A stretch of DNA of 64,000 nt, from NCBI RefSeq assembly GCF_001695835.1, contig NZ_MBSO01000034.1:62001-126000 (forward strand), written 5' to 3'. Every line of letters begins with the position of its first letter. Position 1 is the first letter of the stretch. The stretch comes from Ensifer sp. LC11 (lineage in GTDB: Bacteria > Pseudomonadota > Alphaproteobacteria > Rhizobiales > Rhizobiaceae). The position numbers and the translations under genes were made by a program. Shown here piece by piece: positions 10,395 through 21,604 of the stretch. The notes beneath the pieces are model-generated. The model saw only the letters and a program-made list of their open reading frames with translations. It was not told where the DNA came from and ran no database searches.

Positions 10395-11438
10395 TCATGC
10401 GGCTCCCGTCAGCTTGAGAACGAATGCAGTGATCACGACCATTGCGAGAGAGATCGGCAGGAAGACCTTCCAGCCGAGACGCATCAGCTGATCGTAGCGG
10501 TAACGCGGAACGAAAGCCTTCACCATCGCGAACATGAAGAACACGAAGGATGCTTTCAGAACGAACCAGATGATGCCTGGGACCCAGTTCAGGAACCAGA
10601 CGTCGACCGGAGGCAGCCAGCCGCCGAGGAAGAGGATCGTCGTCAGCGCGCACATCAGGCAGATGGCCGCGTATTCGCCGAGCATGAACATCATGTACGG
10701 CGTGGAGCCGTACTCGACCATGAAGCCGGCGACGAGTTCGGATTCAGCTTCCGGAAGATCGAAAGGCGGGCGGTTCGTTTCGGCAAGCGCCGAAATGAAG
10801 AACACGATGAACATCGGGAACAGCGCCAGCCAGTGCCAGTCGAGGAACGACGCCGGCAGACCGAGGTTCGTGCCGATGCCGCTGGACTGCGCGGTGACGA
10901 TGTCCGTCAGGTTGAGCGAGCCGACGCAAAGGAGAACGGTCACGATGACGAAGCCGATCGAGACTTCGTAGGAGACCATCTGCGCTGCGGAGCGGAGCGC
11001 ACCGAGGAACGGATATTTGGAGTTCGACGCCCAGCCGCCCATGATGATGCCATAAACTTCAAGAGAAGATATGGCGAAGACGAAGAGGATGCCGACGTTG
11101 ACGTTCGCGATCACCCAGCCGGCGTTAAGCGGGATCACCGCCCAGGCGGCAAGCGCGAGCGTTACCGAGACGAGCGGGGCGAGCAGGAAGATCGCCTTGT
11201 TGGCACCCGCCGGGATCACCGGCTCCTTGAAGACGAACTTCAAAAGGTCGGCGAAGGACTGGAAAAGTCCCCACGGGCCTACCACATTCGGACCACGGCG
11301 CAGCTGGACGGCGGCCCAGATCTTGCGGTCGGCGAGCAGAACGTAGGCGATGAAAAGCAGCAGCGCGACCAGGAGCAGCAGCGACTGGGCGACCATGATG
11401 ATCGCGGGCCAGACATAGGTCGAAACGAAAGCGTCCAT
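10395..11438 (-). CDS. nuoH: NADH-quinone oxidoreductase subunit H
   Basis: This 347-aa membrane subunit forms much of the quinone-binding chamber. Diagnostic segments are [20 protein letters not shown] near residue 40 and [18 protein letters not shown] in the middle of the protein. Eight to nine hydrophobic helices are visible. It lies between nuoG (20 bp) and nuoI (64 bp). Length and motifs are typical of alphaproteobacterial NuoH. Confidence 0.97.
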   Translation of the reverse strand: MDAFVSTYVWPAIIMVAQSLLLLVALLLFIAYVLLADRKIWAAVQLRRGPNVVGPWGLFQSFADLLKFVFKEPVIPAGANKAIFLLAPLVSVTLALAAWAVIPLNAGWVIANVNVGILFVFAISSLEVYGIIMGGWASNSKYPFLGALRSAAQMVSYEVSIGFVIVTVLLCVGSLNLTDIVTAQSSGIGTNLGLPASFLDWHWLALFPMFIVFFISALAETNRPPFDLPEAESELVAGFMVEYGSTPYMMFMLGEYAAICLMCALTTILFLGGWLPPVDVWFLNWVPGIIWFVLKASFVFFMFAMVKAFVPRYRYDQLMRLGWKVFLPISLAMVVITAFVLKLTGAA

Positions 11439-11458
11439 GATACTCTATTCCCTCGCGC

Positions 11459-13540
11459 TCATTCCGCCGCAGCTTTGAAGTTGTTGCGTGCCAATGCCGA
11501 GCATTCGGCCATGACGGCGGATGCGCGCGCTATCGGGTTCGTCAAATAGAAGTCTTTGACCGGAGACGCAAACACGGATTTGCCCATCTCACCGGCTTTT
11601 TGGCCAAGTGCGGCAATTTCGTCGCCGTTGCCGGTCGCGATCGCGTCGACGTCAGCGAAATGCGGGTGGGCCGCATAGAGCTTCGAGCGCAATTCGCCAA
11701 GCGAATCAAAGGGCAGCTTCTTGCCGAGCACGTCGGAGAGAGCGCGGATGATCGCCCAGTCCTCGCGTGCGTCGCCCGGTGCGAAGCCGGCACGGTTGCC
11801 GATCTGGACGCGGCCCTCGGTGTTGACCCAGGTGCCAGACTTTTCGGTGTAGGTGGCGCCCGGCAGGATGACGTCGGCAGCATGCGCGCCGTTGTCGCCG
11901 TGCGAACCGACATAAACGGTAAAGCCGGACTTGCGCGAGGCAAGATCGATCTCGTCGGCGCCGAGCAGGAAGAGAACGTCAGTACCGGAAACCATCTCGG
12001 CGGCCGACTTGCCGTTCGCACCCGGAACGAAGCCGAGGTCGAGGCCACCGACGCGAGAAGCGGCGGTGTGAAGAACGGCAAAGCCGTTCCACTCGGCGGT
12101 CACTGCACCGACAGCACCCGCTAGCTTGGCGGCTGCAGAAAGAACGGCAGCGCCGCCCTCCCCTGCGATCGCGCCCTGGCCGACGAGGATCATCGGGCGC
12201 TGCGCCTTCTTCAGCGTCGCGGCAAACTTGCCCTTACCGGAGACGAGCTCGGCAAGCGTTTCGGTGCCGGCGCCGAGATACTCATACTCGTAGCGCAGTT
12301 CGCCGGGCTCACCGATGACTGCGATCGGGAAGTTGCCCATGCGGTAGCGCTTGCGGATACGGGCGTTGAGAACCGAGGCTTCGAAGCGCGGGTTCGAGCC
12401 GATGATCAGCAGCGCGTCAGCGCTTTCGATGCCTGCGATCGTCGGGTTGAACAGGTAGCTGGCGCGGCCGAGCGACGGATCGAGTGCGGCGCCATCCTGG
12501 CGGCAATCGATGTTTTCCGAACCAAGCGCTGCGATCAGCTGCTTCAGCGCGTACATTTCCTCAACCGAAGCGAGGTCGCCGGCAATGGCGCCGATCTTGT
12601 CGCCGGAGGTCTTGGCAACGGCAGCCTTGACCGCCTGGAAGGCTTCGCCCCAGGTCGCGGGCTGCAACCTGCCGTCCTTCTTGACGTAAGGACGATCGAG
12701 GCGCTGCGTCTTCAGGCCATCCCAGATGAAGCGGCTCTTGTCGGAGATCCACTCTTCGTTGATCTCTTCATTGACGCGCGGCATGATGCGCATGACTTCG
12801 CGGCCGCGGGTGTCGACGCGGATTGCCGAACCGAGCGCGTCCATTACGTCGATGGATTCGGTCTTGTTCAGCTCCCACGGACGGGCGGTAAACGCGAAGG
12901 GCTTCGAGGTCAGCGCGCCGACCGGGCAGAGATCAACGACGTTGCCCTGCAGTTCGGACGTCATCGCCTGTTCGAGATAGGTGGTGATTTCTGCGTCTTC
13001 GCCACGGCCGATCAGGCCGAGCTCGGCAATGCCGGCCACTTCGGTGGTGAAGCGAACACAGCGCGTGCAGTGAATGCAGCGGTTCATCACGGTCTTGACG
13101 AGCGGGCCGATATACTTGTCTTCGACAGCGCGCTTGTTTTCCTGATAGCGCGAACTGTCGATGCCGAAGGCCATTGCCTGGTCCTGCAGGTCGCATTCGC
13201 CGCCCTGATCGCAGATCGGGCAGTCGAGCGGATGGTTGATCAGCAGGAATTCCATCACGCCTTCGCGTGCCTTCTTGACCATCGGCGTGGTCGTGAAGAC
13301 TTCCGGCGCCTCGCCGTTCGGGCCGGGACGGAGGTCGCGCACGCCCATGGCGCAGGAAGCGGCGGGCTTGGGCGGCCCTCCCTTTACCTCGATCAGACAC
13401 ATACGGCAGTTGCCGGCGACCGAAAGCCGCTCATGGAAACAGAAGCGCGGCACCTCGGCTCCGGCCTCTTCGCACGCCTGAAGCAGCGTGAAATGATCCG
13501 GTACCTCGATCTCTTTTCCGTCGACTTTCAGCTTTGCCAT
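11459..13540 (-). CDS. nuoG: NADH-quinone oxidoreductase subunit G
   Basis: This 693-aa protein is the largest peripheral-arm subunit, carrying Fe-S clusters that pass electrons from NADH to quinone. In order: an N-terminal [2Fe-2S] ferredoxin domain (FCFHERLSVAGNCRMCLIEV), a His-Cys [4Fe-4S] motif (HPLDCPICDQGGECDLQ), a [4Fe-4S] motif (CIHCTRCVRF), then a molybdopterin-oxidoreductase-like domain lacking cofactor function. I start at the ATG at 13540 (MAKLKVDGKEIEV); a TTG four codons upstream is open but not needed for the family N-terminus. Confidence 0.96.
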   Translation of the reverse strand: MAKLKVDGKEIEVPDHFTLLQACEEAGAEVPRFCFHERLSVAGNCRMCLIEVKGGPPKPAASCAMGVRDLRPGPNGEAPEVFTTTPMVKKAREGVMEFLLINHPLDCPICDQGGECDLQDQAMAFGIDSSRYQENKRAVEDKYIGPLVKTVMNRCIHCTRCVRFTTEVAGIAELGLIGRGEDAEITTYLEQAMTSELQGNVVDLCPVGALTSKPFAFTARPWELNKTESIDVMDALGSAIRVDTRGREVMRIMPRVNEEINEEWISDKSRFIWDGLKTQRLDRPYVKKDGRLQPATWGEAFQAVKAAVAKTSGDKIGAIAGDLASVEEMYALKQLIAALGSENIDCRQDGAALDPSLGRASYLFNPTIAGIESADALLIIGSNPRFEASVLNARIRKRYRMGNFPIAVIGEPGELRYEYEYLGAGTETLAELVSGKGKFAATLKKAQRPMILVGQGAIAGEGGAAVLSAAAKLAGAVGAVTAEWNGFAVLHTAASRVGGLDLGFVPGANGKSAAEMVSGTDVLFLLGADEIDLASRKSGFTVYVGSHGDNGAHAADVILPGATYTEKSGTWVNTEGRVQIGNRAGFAPGDAREDWAIIRALSDVLGKKLPFDSLGELRSKLYAAHPHFADVDAIATGNGDEIAALGQKAGEMGKSVFASPVKDFYLTNPIARASAVMAECSALARNNFKAAAE

Positions 13541-13650
13541 CTTCGTACTCAATCCTGTCTTCCGTCCGTCGGCCTTTAGGCGACGGACAATTCCAACACA
13601 GCCTTGCTGCTTGCGGGCGATGACCGTTTCAGATCCCCGCCCCTATTGTC

Positions 13651-14301
13651 TCACGCGCCTTTCAGCGCCTTGGCCTGTCCAACCCAATCGTCCCGGCTGA
13701 TCCGGCCACCGAAACCGAGCTCTTCGTCGAAGCGGGCGACATCCGCCTCGCTCCAGCCGGCGATGTCGGCAAAGCCACGGACGCCCTTGGCGTTCAGCAC
13801 CTGCTCCAGCTTCGGGCCGATGCCGGAGATCCGCTTGAGGTCGTCGGCGGCTTTCGCCTTGACGCGCGTGGCGCGAGCCTTGACCACCTTTTCAGCGGCA
13901 ACCTTTTCAACCACCGGCTTTGCTACTGCGCGCTTGGCAGACGCGGACGGCCTGGCGACCGGTTCCGGCTTTGCCTCGGCTTGCACCGCCTCTGCGACAA
14001 CGGCAGTCGTCGCGTCAGGCACAACGGGCTCCGCCCGCTTCTGTGCGGCCTCGACCGCACCCTGCATCGCGCCGAGCATAGCGCCTGCAAAGTGGCTGGT
14101 GAGGCCGAAACCGATAGCGGTCGCCGCAGCAACTGCGGCCGCCGGGTGAACCATCAGCGGGTGCAGCGGCATCTGCGGCAGGCCTTTCATCCATTCGGCC
14201 ATGCCGAAGGGATCGGCCGGGTCGCTGCCAAGCGGACCTGCGAATGGAATGCCTGCTTCGGCCTGTCCCTTCATCTGTCCCTCTCCGCGTGCGCCGGCCA
14301 T
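13651..14301 (-). CDS. Nuo-operon helix-hairpin-helix protein of unknown role
   Basis: This 216-aa protein is not a canonical complex I subunit. Its last ~65 residues (DLKRISGIGPKLEQVLNAKG, then GRISRDDWVGQAKAL) are clearly homologous to the C-terminal extension of NuoE in the same operon. The motif ISGIGPKLE is a helix-hairpin-helix-like fold. The N-terminal half has a hydrophobic, alanine-rich segment around residues 47-75 that may be a membrane helix, followed by an Ala/Lys/Val-rich linker. It sits 6 bp after nuoF and 110 bp before nuoG. Rhizobial genomes carry it at this site; I know of no defined function. Confidence 0.85.
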   Translation of the reverse strand: MAGARGEGQMKGQAEAGIPFAGPLGSDPADPFGMAEWMKGLPQMPLHPLMVHPAAAVAAATAIGFGLTSHFAGAMLGAMQGAVEAAQKRAEPVVPDATTAVVAEAVQAEAKPEPVARPSASAKRAVAKPVVEKVAAEKVVKARATRVKAKAADDLKRISGIGPKLEQVLNAKGVRGFADIAGWSEADVARFDEELGFGGRISRDDWVGQAKALKGA

Positions 14302-14307
14302 CGCCCG

Positions 14308-15612
<1,305 letters not shown>

Positions 15613-15623
15613 AATTCACCTCT

Positions 15624-16751
15624 TTACCGCGGCTTCTTGCCGAAGACCTTGATGTATTCGGCTTCGCCGCCCTTGGCGAGCGCCTTGGCCTGCTTGACCC
15701 AGTCGTCGCGTTCGATGCGGCCCTTGAAATTCAGGTATCCGTCGACCCACTCGCGCTCCGCCTTCTTCCACGAAGCAACTTGCGCGTAGGTGTAGATGCC
15801 CAGTTCGTTGAGCGTGCCCTCGATCTTCGGACCGACGCCCGAGATCAGCTTGAGGTCTTCGACAGCCGCCGGCTTTTCGATGCCGGCAGGACGGTTCTTG
15901 TCCTCGAGCGACGGCTTGCCGGAAACGGCGGCGGCCTTCGCCGGCTTCGACTTGTCGACCGTGTCGCCTTCGACCTTGGCGTTGGCAGCGGCTTCCGCCT
16001 TTGCCGTCGCCGGCGTCTTCAGGGAGGCATTGGTCTCGCTGGCAGCGGTCTTGACGCGGCCGGCATTCGACGGCGGAACGGAAACGGCAGGCTCAGCACT
16101 CGCCTTCTTTGCAGTGGTCGCAGCCTTGGCTGGAGCCGCTTCCGTGGTCAGCAGCGACGTCAGGCCGCCTTCCGGCGCAGAATAGATACGGTCGATCTGC
16201 GGACCGGGCGTGACTTCGGCACCCTTGCCTGCTTCGAAACGGTCGATGATCTGCTCGAGTTGCTCGGGCGTCAGGTCCTCGAAGGTATCCTTGAAGATCA
16301 TGACCATCGGCGCGTTGACGCAGGCGCCCTGACATTCGACTTCTTCCCAGGAGAGCGTGCCGCCCTCGTTGAGCGTGAAGGGATCGTGGGCGATCTTCTT
16401 CTTGCAGACCTTGATCAGGTCTTCGGCGCCACGCAACATGCAAGGCGTCGTGCCGCAAACCTGGATGTGCGCGCGCGTACCAACGGGCTTCAGCTGGAAC
16501 TGGGTATAGAAGGTCGCGACTTCGAGCGCGCGGATATAGGGCATGCCGAGCATGTCGGCGATCGACTCGATGGCGGCCTTCGTCACCCAGCCGTCCTGGT
16601 CCTGAGCGCGCATCAACAGCGGGATGACGGCGGACTGCTCACGACCCTTGGGGTATTTCTTGATCGTTTCCTTCGCCCAGGCGGCGTTGTCCTTGCTGAA
16701 GGCAAAGCTTGGCGGCTGGACAGTGTCTTCGGCTAGTCGACGAACGGACAT
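15624..16751 (-). CDS. nuoE: NADH-quinone oxidoreductase subunit E with C-terminal extension
   Basis: This 375-aa protein has about 200 N-terminal residues forming the thioredoxin-like 24-kDa subunit with the [2Fe-2S] cluster N1a ([10 protein letters not shown] and [11 protein letters not shown] supply the cysteines). The remainder is an Ala/Lys/Thr-rich linker ending in a helix-hairpin-helix-like domain ([19 protein letters not shown]), absent from the ~166-aa E. coli subunit. The ATG at 16751 has AAGGTG 9 nt upstream and is preferred over the GTG at 16763. The extra domain is shared with the gene at 13651-14301. Confidence 0.95.
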   Translation of the reverse strand: MSVRRLAEDTVQPPSFAFSKDNAAWAKETIKKYPKGREQSAVIPLLMRAQDQDGWVTKAAIESIADMLGMPYIRALEVATFYTQFQLKPVGTRAHIQVCGTTPCMLRGAEDLIKVCKKKIAHDPFTLNEGGTLSWEEVECQGACVNAPMVMIFKDTFEDLTPEQLEQIIDRFEAGKGAEVTPGPQIDRIYSAPEGGLTSLLTTEAAPAKAATTAKKASAEPAVSVPPSNAGRVKTAASETNASLKTPATAKAEAAANAKVEGDTVDKSKPAKAAAVSGKPSLEDKNRPAGIEKPAAVEDLKLISGVGPKIEGTLNELGIYTYAQVASWKKAEREWVDGYLNFKGRIERDDWVKQAKALAKGGEAEYIKVFGKKPR

Positions 16752-16767
16752 TCTAGTGGACACCTTA

Positions 16768-17025
16768 TCAGTTAATCGAACCGCACCGCGATTTCGTCAC
16801 CGAGACAAATTCGCAGGCATAGGCTGACTGGTCTTTCTGCAAAAATACGATGTAGCGCGTGCCATTGGCGACCGCGGCCTTGATCTCGTAGCCCTTGGCC
16901 ACGAGGTCGGCCATCGAGCCCCCGCGCATGCCGCCCGACGTCGCGCCGCTATCGACCGATTCCTGTGCGGAAACGGTCGATGCAAGCGCGAGAAAGGCAA
17001 GCGTGGCCAGGGGCGCGAGACGCAT
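16768..17025 (-). CDS. Small predicted secreted protein inside the nuo operon
   Basis: This 85-aa protein has a clear signal peptide (positively charged MRLAP start, hydrophobic core, cleavage probably after VSAQ near residue 21). The mature part is about 64 residues with two cysteines near the C-terminus (ACEF and SRCGS) that could form a disulfide in the periplasm. Its ATG shares one base with the nuoD stop (TGATG), so it is translationally coupled, and nuoE starts 16 bp later. I do not recognise a family beyond rhizobial conserved hypothetical. It is not a known complex I subunit. Confidence 0.82.
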   Translation of the reverse strand: MRLAPLATLAFLALASTVSAQESVDSGATSGGMRGGSMADLVAKGYEIKAAVANGTRYIVFLQKDQSAYACEFVSVTKSRCGSIN

Positions 17026-18215
17026 CAGCGGTCCACCTCACCGAACACAATATCGAGGGAGCCCAGCACGGCCGAAACGTCGGCAAGCTGGTGTCCCCGA
17101 CAGAGGAAATCCATCGCCTGGAGGTGCGCGTAACCCGGCGCACGGATCTTGCAGCGATAGGGCTTGTTGGTGCCGTCGGAGACGAGATAGACGCCGAACT
17201 CGCCCTTGGGCGCTTCGACGGCCGCGTAAACTTCGCCGGCCGGCACGTGATAGCCTTCGGTGTAGAGCTTGAAGTGGTGGATGAGCGCTTCCATCGAACG
17301 CTTCATCTCGCCGCGCTTCGGCGGAACGATCTTGCCGTCGAGCGACGAAACCGGACCGACCTTGGCGTCGCCGAGCAGGCGATCGACGCACTGACGCATG
17401 ATACGCGCCGACTGGCGCATCTCGATCATGCGGATCAGGTACCGGTCGAAGCAGTCGCCGTTCTTGCCGATCGGGATGTCGAATTCCATATCCGAATAGC
17501 ACTCGTAGGGCTGCGAACGACGCAGATCCCATGCAGCGCCCGAACCGCGCACCATGACGCCCGAGAAGCCCCAGGCCCAGGCGTCGTCGAGCTTGACGAC
17601 GCCGATGTCGACGTTGCGCTGCTTGAAGATGCGGTTACCGGTCAAGAGCTCGTCGATGTCGTCGACGGTCTTCAGGAACGGATCGATCCACTTGCCGATG
17701 TCTTCGACCAGCTCGTGCGGCAGGTCCTGGTGGACGCCGCCCGGACGGAAATAGGCCGAGTGCATGCGCGCGCCGCAGGCACGCTCATAGAAGACCATCA
17801 GCTTTTCGCGCTCTTCGAAACCCCAGAGCGGCGGCGTCAGCGCGCCGACGTCCATCGCCTGCGTCGTGACGTTCAGCAGGTGCGACAGGATACGGCCGAT
17901 TTCCGAATAGAGGACGCGGATGAGCTGGCCGCGGATCGGAACTTCCGTAGCCGTCAGCTTCTCGATCGCCAGCGCAAAGGCGTGTTCCTGGTTCATCGGC
18001 GCCACGTAGTCGAGGCGGTCGAAATAGGGCACGGCCTGCAGGTAGGTCTTAGTCTCGATCAGCTTTTCGGTGCCGCGATGCAGCAGGCCGATATGCGGAT
18101 CCACGCGCTCGACGATTTCGCCATCAAGCTCGAGCACCAGACGAAGAACGCCGTGCGCCGCCGGATGCTGCGGACCAAAGTTGATGTTGAAATTGCGGAC
18201 GTTATGTTCGGTCAT
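17025..18215 (-). CDS. nuoD: NADH-quinone oxidoreductase subunit D
   Basis: This 396-aa 49-kDa subunit forms the quinone-binding site together with NuoB. It begins with the family signature [15 protein letters not shown] and contains the hydrogenase-like fold without nickel ligands. I start at the ATG at 18215 (MTEHNVRNF); the open frame extends 17 codons upstream, but those codons lack family similarity. The stop overlaps the start of the 85-aa secreted protein by one base. nuoC lies 57 bp upstream. Confidence 0.97.
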   Translation of the reverse strand: MTEHNVRNFNINFGPQHPAAHGVLRLVLELDGEIVERVDPHIGLLHRGTEKLIETKTYLQAVPYFDRLDYVAPMNQEHAFALAIEKLTATEVPIRGQLIRVLYSEIGRILSHLLNVTTQAMDVGALTPPLWGFEEREKLMVFYERACGARMHSAYFRPGGVHQDLPHELVEDIGKWIDPFLKTVDDIDELLTGNRIFKQRNVDIGVVKLDDAWAWGFSGVMVRGSGAAWDLRRSQPYECYSDMEFDIPIGKNGDCFDRYLIRMIEMRQSARIMRQCVDRLLGDAKVGPVSSLDGKIVPPKRGEMKRSMEALIHHFKLYTEGYHVPAGEVYAAVEAPKGEFGVYLVSDGTNKPYRCKIRAPGYAHLQAMDFLCRGHQLADVSAVLGSLDIVFGEVDR

Positions 18216-18272
18216 ACCGATTGCTCCAGGCCGGACGGCAGCCGCTTGGCGGCTACCGCGGGCCACTTAGTC

Positions 18273-18878
18273 TCACCGTGCTTTCGCCTTCTCATCGCCA
18301 GGCAGCACGTAATCCGTGCCTTCCCAGGGAGAGAGGAAGTCGAAGTTGCGGAATTCCTGCTTCAGTTCGACGGGCTCATAGACGACGCGCTTGGCTTCGT
18401 CATCGTAACGTACCTCGACAAATCCGGTGACCGGGAAGTCCTTGCGCAGCGGATGTCCTTCGAAACCATAGTCCGTCAGGATGCGGCGCAGGTCCGGGTG
18501 GCCGGTAAACAGGATGCCGTACATGTCGTAGGCTTCACGCTCGAACCAGTCGGCGCCGGGATAAACCGGCGTTGCCGACGGAACCGGCTCGTTCTCGCCG
18601 GTCGAAACCTTGACGCGCACGCGCAGGTTCTGGCGTGGCGACAGCAGGTGATAGACGACATCGAAACGGTCCGGGCGCTGCGGCCAGTCGACGCCACAAA
18701 CATCGACGAAGTTGACGAAGGCGCATTGCACGTCATCGCGCAGGAAAGTCAGAAGCGCGATGAGGTTCGCCGACGTCGTCGTCAGCGTCAGCTCGCCGTA
18801 GTTCAGCGATGCGTCGGAAATCAGAGCTCCGCGCGTTTCGCGCAGGTAGGACGCAAGCTCGTTCAGGGCTTCACTCAT
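18273..18878 (-). CDS. nuoC: NADH-quinone oxidoreductase subunit C
   Basis: This 201-aa 30-kDa subunit of the peripheral arm contains the signature [17 protein letters not shown] and [19 protein letters not shown] near residues 130-160. In alphaproteobacteria it is separate from nuoD, unlike the fused NuoCD of E. coli, and that is seen here. It lies 18 bp after nuoB. Confidence 0.97.
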   Translation of the reverse strand: MSEALNELASYLRETRGALISDASLNYGELTLTTTSANLIALLTFLRDDVQCAFVNFVDVCGVDWPQRPDRFDVVYHLLSPRQNLRVRVKVSTGENEPVPSATPVYPGADWFEREAYDMYGILFTGHPDLRRILTDYGFEGHPLRKDFPVTGFVEVRYDDEAKRVVYEPVELKQEFRNFDFLSPWEGTDYVLPGDEKAKAR

Positions 18879-18896
18879 ATCAAAGACCCCCTGCCC

Positions 18897-19475
18897 TTAG
18901 CGCTCGATCGTGCCGGTCCGGCGGATCTTCTTCTGCAGCAGGAGCACGCCGTAAAGCAGCGCTTCTGCCGTGGGAGGACAGCCTGGCACGTAGATGTCGA
19001 CGGGAACGACGCGGTCACAGCCGCGAACAACCGAATAGGAATAGTGGTAGTAGCCGCCGCCGTTGGCGCAGGAGCCCATCGAGATGACGTAACGCGGCTC
19101 CGGCATCTGGTCATAGACCTTGCGGAGCGCGGGCGCCATCTTGTTGGTCAGCGTGCCGGCGACGATCATGACGTCGGACTGACGCGGTGACGCGCGCGGC
19201 GCAAAGCCGAAGCGCTCGGCATCGTAACGCGGCATCGACATCTGCATCATCTCGACCGCGCAGCAGGCGAGACCGAACGTCATCCACATCAGCGAACCGG
19301 TACGAGCCCAATTGATGAGCTCGTCGGTCGAAGTGACCAGAAAACCCTTGTCGGCGAGCTCATTGTTGATCTCGCCGAAGAATGCGTCATTGCTGCCGAT
19401 CGGCTTGCCGGTCGAGGGATCGATGATCCCCTTCGGCTTGGGCGCAACGAGCGTGGTGCCGGATGCTAGTTCCAT
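18897..19475 (-). CDS. nuoB: NADH-quinone oxidoreductase subunit B
   Basis: This 192-aa subunit carries the terminal [4Fe-4S] cluster N2 that reduces quinone. The ligands lie in [22 protein letters not shown] and [12 protein letters not shown]. The start at 19475 (MELASGTTL) has GGGAG 7 nt upstream and overlaps the 3' end of nuoA by 10 bp. An in-frame upstream ATG at 19496 is possible but would lie deeper inside nuoA. Confidence 0.97.
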   Translation of the reverse strand: MELASGTTLVAPKPKGIIDPSTGKPIGSNDAFFGEINNELADKGFLVTSTDELINWARTGSLMWMTFGLACCAVEMMQMSMPRYDAERFGFAPRASPRQSDVMIVAGTLTNKMAPALRKVYDQMPEPRYVISMGSCANGGGYYHYSYSVVRGCDRVVPVDIYVPGCPPTAEALLYGVLLLQKKIRRTGTIER

Positions 19476-19831
19476 TCCAGCGCTCCCTTTTTCCATTCAT
19501 AGATAAAGCCGATCGTCAGCACGCCGAGGAAGACCATCATCGACCAGAACCCGAACCAGCCCAGCTCATGGAACGAGACCGCCCAGGGGAAGAGGAAGGC
19601 AACTTCGAGGTCGAAGATGATGAAGAGGATCGACACGAGATAGAAGCGGATGTCGAACTTCATGCGGGCGTCGTCGAACGCATTGAAGCCGCACTCGTAG
19701 GCCGACAGCTTTTCCGAATCAGGAGCCTTGAAGGCGACGGCGAAGGGAGCAATCAGAAGCGCCACACCGATCACCAAGGCGATTCCAATGAAAATCGCGA
19801 TCGGAACGTAGGAACCGAGAAGTTCAGTCAT
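19466..19831 (-). CDS. nuoA: NADH-quinone oxidoreductase subunit A
   Basis: This 121-aa protein is the first gene of the nuo operon, a three-helix membrane subunit next to NuoH. The conserved loop [20 protein letters not shown] holds the family's cysteine and acidic residues. The start at 19831 ([14 protein letters not shown]) gives the normal length; the open frame continues 27 codons upstream without family similarity. The 3' end overlaps nuoB by 10 bp. The operon promoter should lie in the roughly 300 bp between this start and the tRNA genes; I could not assign -35/-10 boxes with confidence. Confidence 0.96.
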   Translation of the reverse strand: MTELLGSYVPIAIFIGIALVIGVALLIAPFAVAFKAPDSEKLSAYECGFNAFDDARMKFDIRFYLVSILFIIFDLEVAFLFPWAVSFHELGWFGFWSMMVFLGVLTIGFIYEWKKGALEWN

Positions 19832-20130
19832 TGTTATCCGTCCCTGCCTGCGGGAAGGCGCATGGGAGAGCGCCAGAACAACAAATCTCGCAGGCCGAAA
19901 AATATGTTGCAACGCCGGAGTGGTTAGCGCAGCCCGCGCCCGCGCGCAAGCCTTGACGGGCCATTTAAACCGGTTCGCGACACAGGATCAAACGGGCAGT
20001 GCCGACAAAGCTCGGATTTGCAGGCCGGCGCCGACTTTACCGTAAAACAAACCAACGCGAGACAGATTGCCGCAGCGCACAATTCGGCCTTACGGCCGAC
20101 GCAATAGGGAGGGAGGCAGAGAGAAGAAAA

Positions 20131-20207
20131 TGGCGCGAGTGACGGGGCTCGAACCCGCGACCTCCGGCGTGACAGGCCGGCACTCTAACCGACTGAGCTA
20201 CACCCGC
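20131..20207 (-). tRNA. tRNA-Asp (GTC)
   Basis: A 77-nt cloverleaf on the minus strand starts GCGGGTG, pairs with CACTCGC at the acceptor end, and has CCA encoded. The anticodon loop CTGTCAC gives GTC (Asp). The T-loop GGTTCGAGCC is standard. An identical copy follows at 20284-20360. Confidence 0.97.
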
Positions 20208-20283
20208 GCATGATGACCGCGAACGATCATTCTTACCACCATCGGCGCTTCGTGAGAATGCCTAGGCAAATCCAGATCAAGAG

Positions 20284-20360
20284 TGGCGCGAGTGACGGGG
20301 CTCGAACCCGCGACCTCCGGCGTGACAGGCCGGCACTCTAACCGACTGAGCTACACCCGC
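20284..20360 (-). tRNA. tRNA-Asp (GTC), second copy
   Basis: This 77-nt gene is identical in sequence to the tRNA-Asp at 20131-20207 and lies upstream of it on the same strand, 76 bp away. Anticodon GTC, CCA encoded. The two are probably co-transcribed and arose by tandem duplication. Confidence 0.97.
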
Positions 20361-20817
20361 ATCATCTTGACTTGGTTGAGGCGTTTCCGCCCCGCATCGA
20401 GCAGCAGCGCCGTTCGATGAGCGGCTAACTAAGCGGTTCGCCTTGGGGTGTCAAGCGTGTTTGAAGACAAATCCGTGACGGAATGAAAATTGATCCACAG
20501 GGCAATAAATCGATCGAAATCGGAATGGCGCAATGACGCCCGCCCGCATCTGCATTTCACCCTTCCCCGCCGCACGTGTCGCCAGCACACGCACTCGTGC
20601 GATGATTCTGGATCTTCTCACTCCCCTCACCCGATCACCGGCGCTCGCGCCTGATCCGCTCATTTTGTCCACAAGCGTCAACCCCGGAGTTTCAGGGCAT
20701 CGCGCGATCGCCAATAAAAAAAATCATAAAAACGATACAAATGCTCTTGCGGTTTTTTTCGGTTACGCCTAGATCACGGCCACCGACGCGGCGGACTGAT
20801 CCGGTCCAAACGCGGAA
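20361..20817. other. Intergenic region between divergent tRNA genes; no gene seen
   Basis: About 450 bp lie between the minus-strand tRNA-Asp pair and the plus-strand tRNA-Val. Open frames here are short and without protein character. An A-rich stretch at about 20715-20740 and the TTGCGG...TTACGCCTA region just before the tRNA-Val probably hold the tRNA promoters, but I could not fix boxes. Confidence 0.5.
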
Positions 20818-20893
20818 GGGCGATTAGCTCAGTTGGTAGAGCGCCTCGTTTACACCGAGGATGTCGGGAGTTCGAGTCTCTCATCGCCCACCA
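20818..20893 (+). tRNA. tRNA-Val (TAC)
   Basis: A 76-nt cloverleaf has acceptor stem GGGCGAT/ATCGCCC and an encoded CCA. The anticodon stem-loop CCTCGTTTACACCGAGG gives TAC (Val). The D-loop AGCTCAGTTGGTAGAGC and T-loop TTCGAGT are normal. Confidence 0.97.
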
Positions 20894-21131
20894 TTTTCCT
20901 TCTTCTCCCGATCCATCGATTAAGACAGCGATCTCACGTCGTTAGAACTTGCGTCGTGTCTGGTCATACGTTCGGTCCGGCCTACGGTCATCGCGCATAG
21001 ACAGCGCCAATGTTGAACATCGCCTGTCGGGGACAGGAAGCAGCTCCGCCTCGCAACCGCCATCAGCCGTGGGCTCCCATCATCAACAGGGCCGGCCGTT
21101 CCCGTCGGTCAGCTGATTTTATCGCGCGGCC

Positions 21132-21530
<399 letters not shown>

Positions 21531-21604
21531 CTCACGTTCCTCCGGTTTTCGTTTACGGCGCCTCTGTTCCGCGTCAGTCCGTCACTAGGTCGCTCGCGAG
21601 CCTA

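Noticed and set aside
20131-20360. Tandem tRNA-Asp genes as an attachment site of an integrated element
   Set aside because: Both copies are complete, flanked by core genes, with no integrase nearby, so ordinary tandem duplication is more likely.
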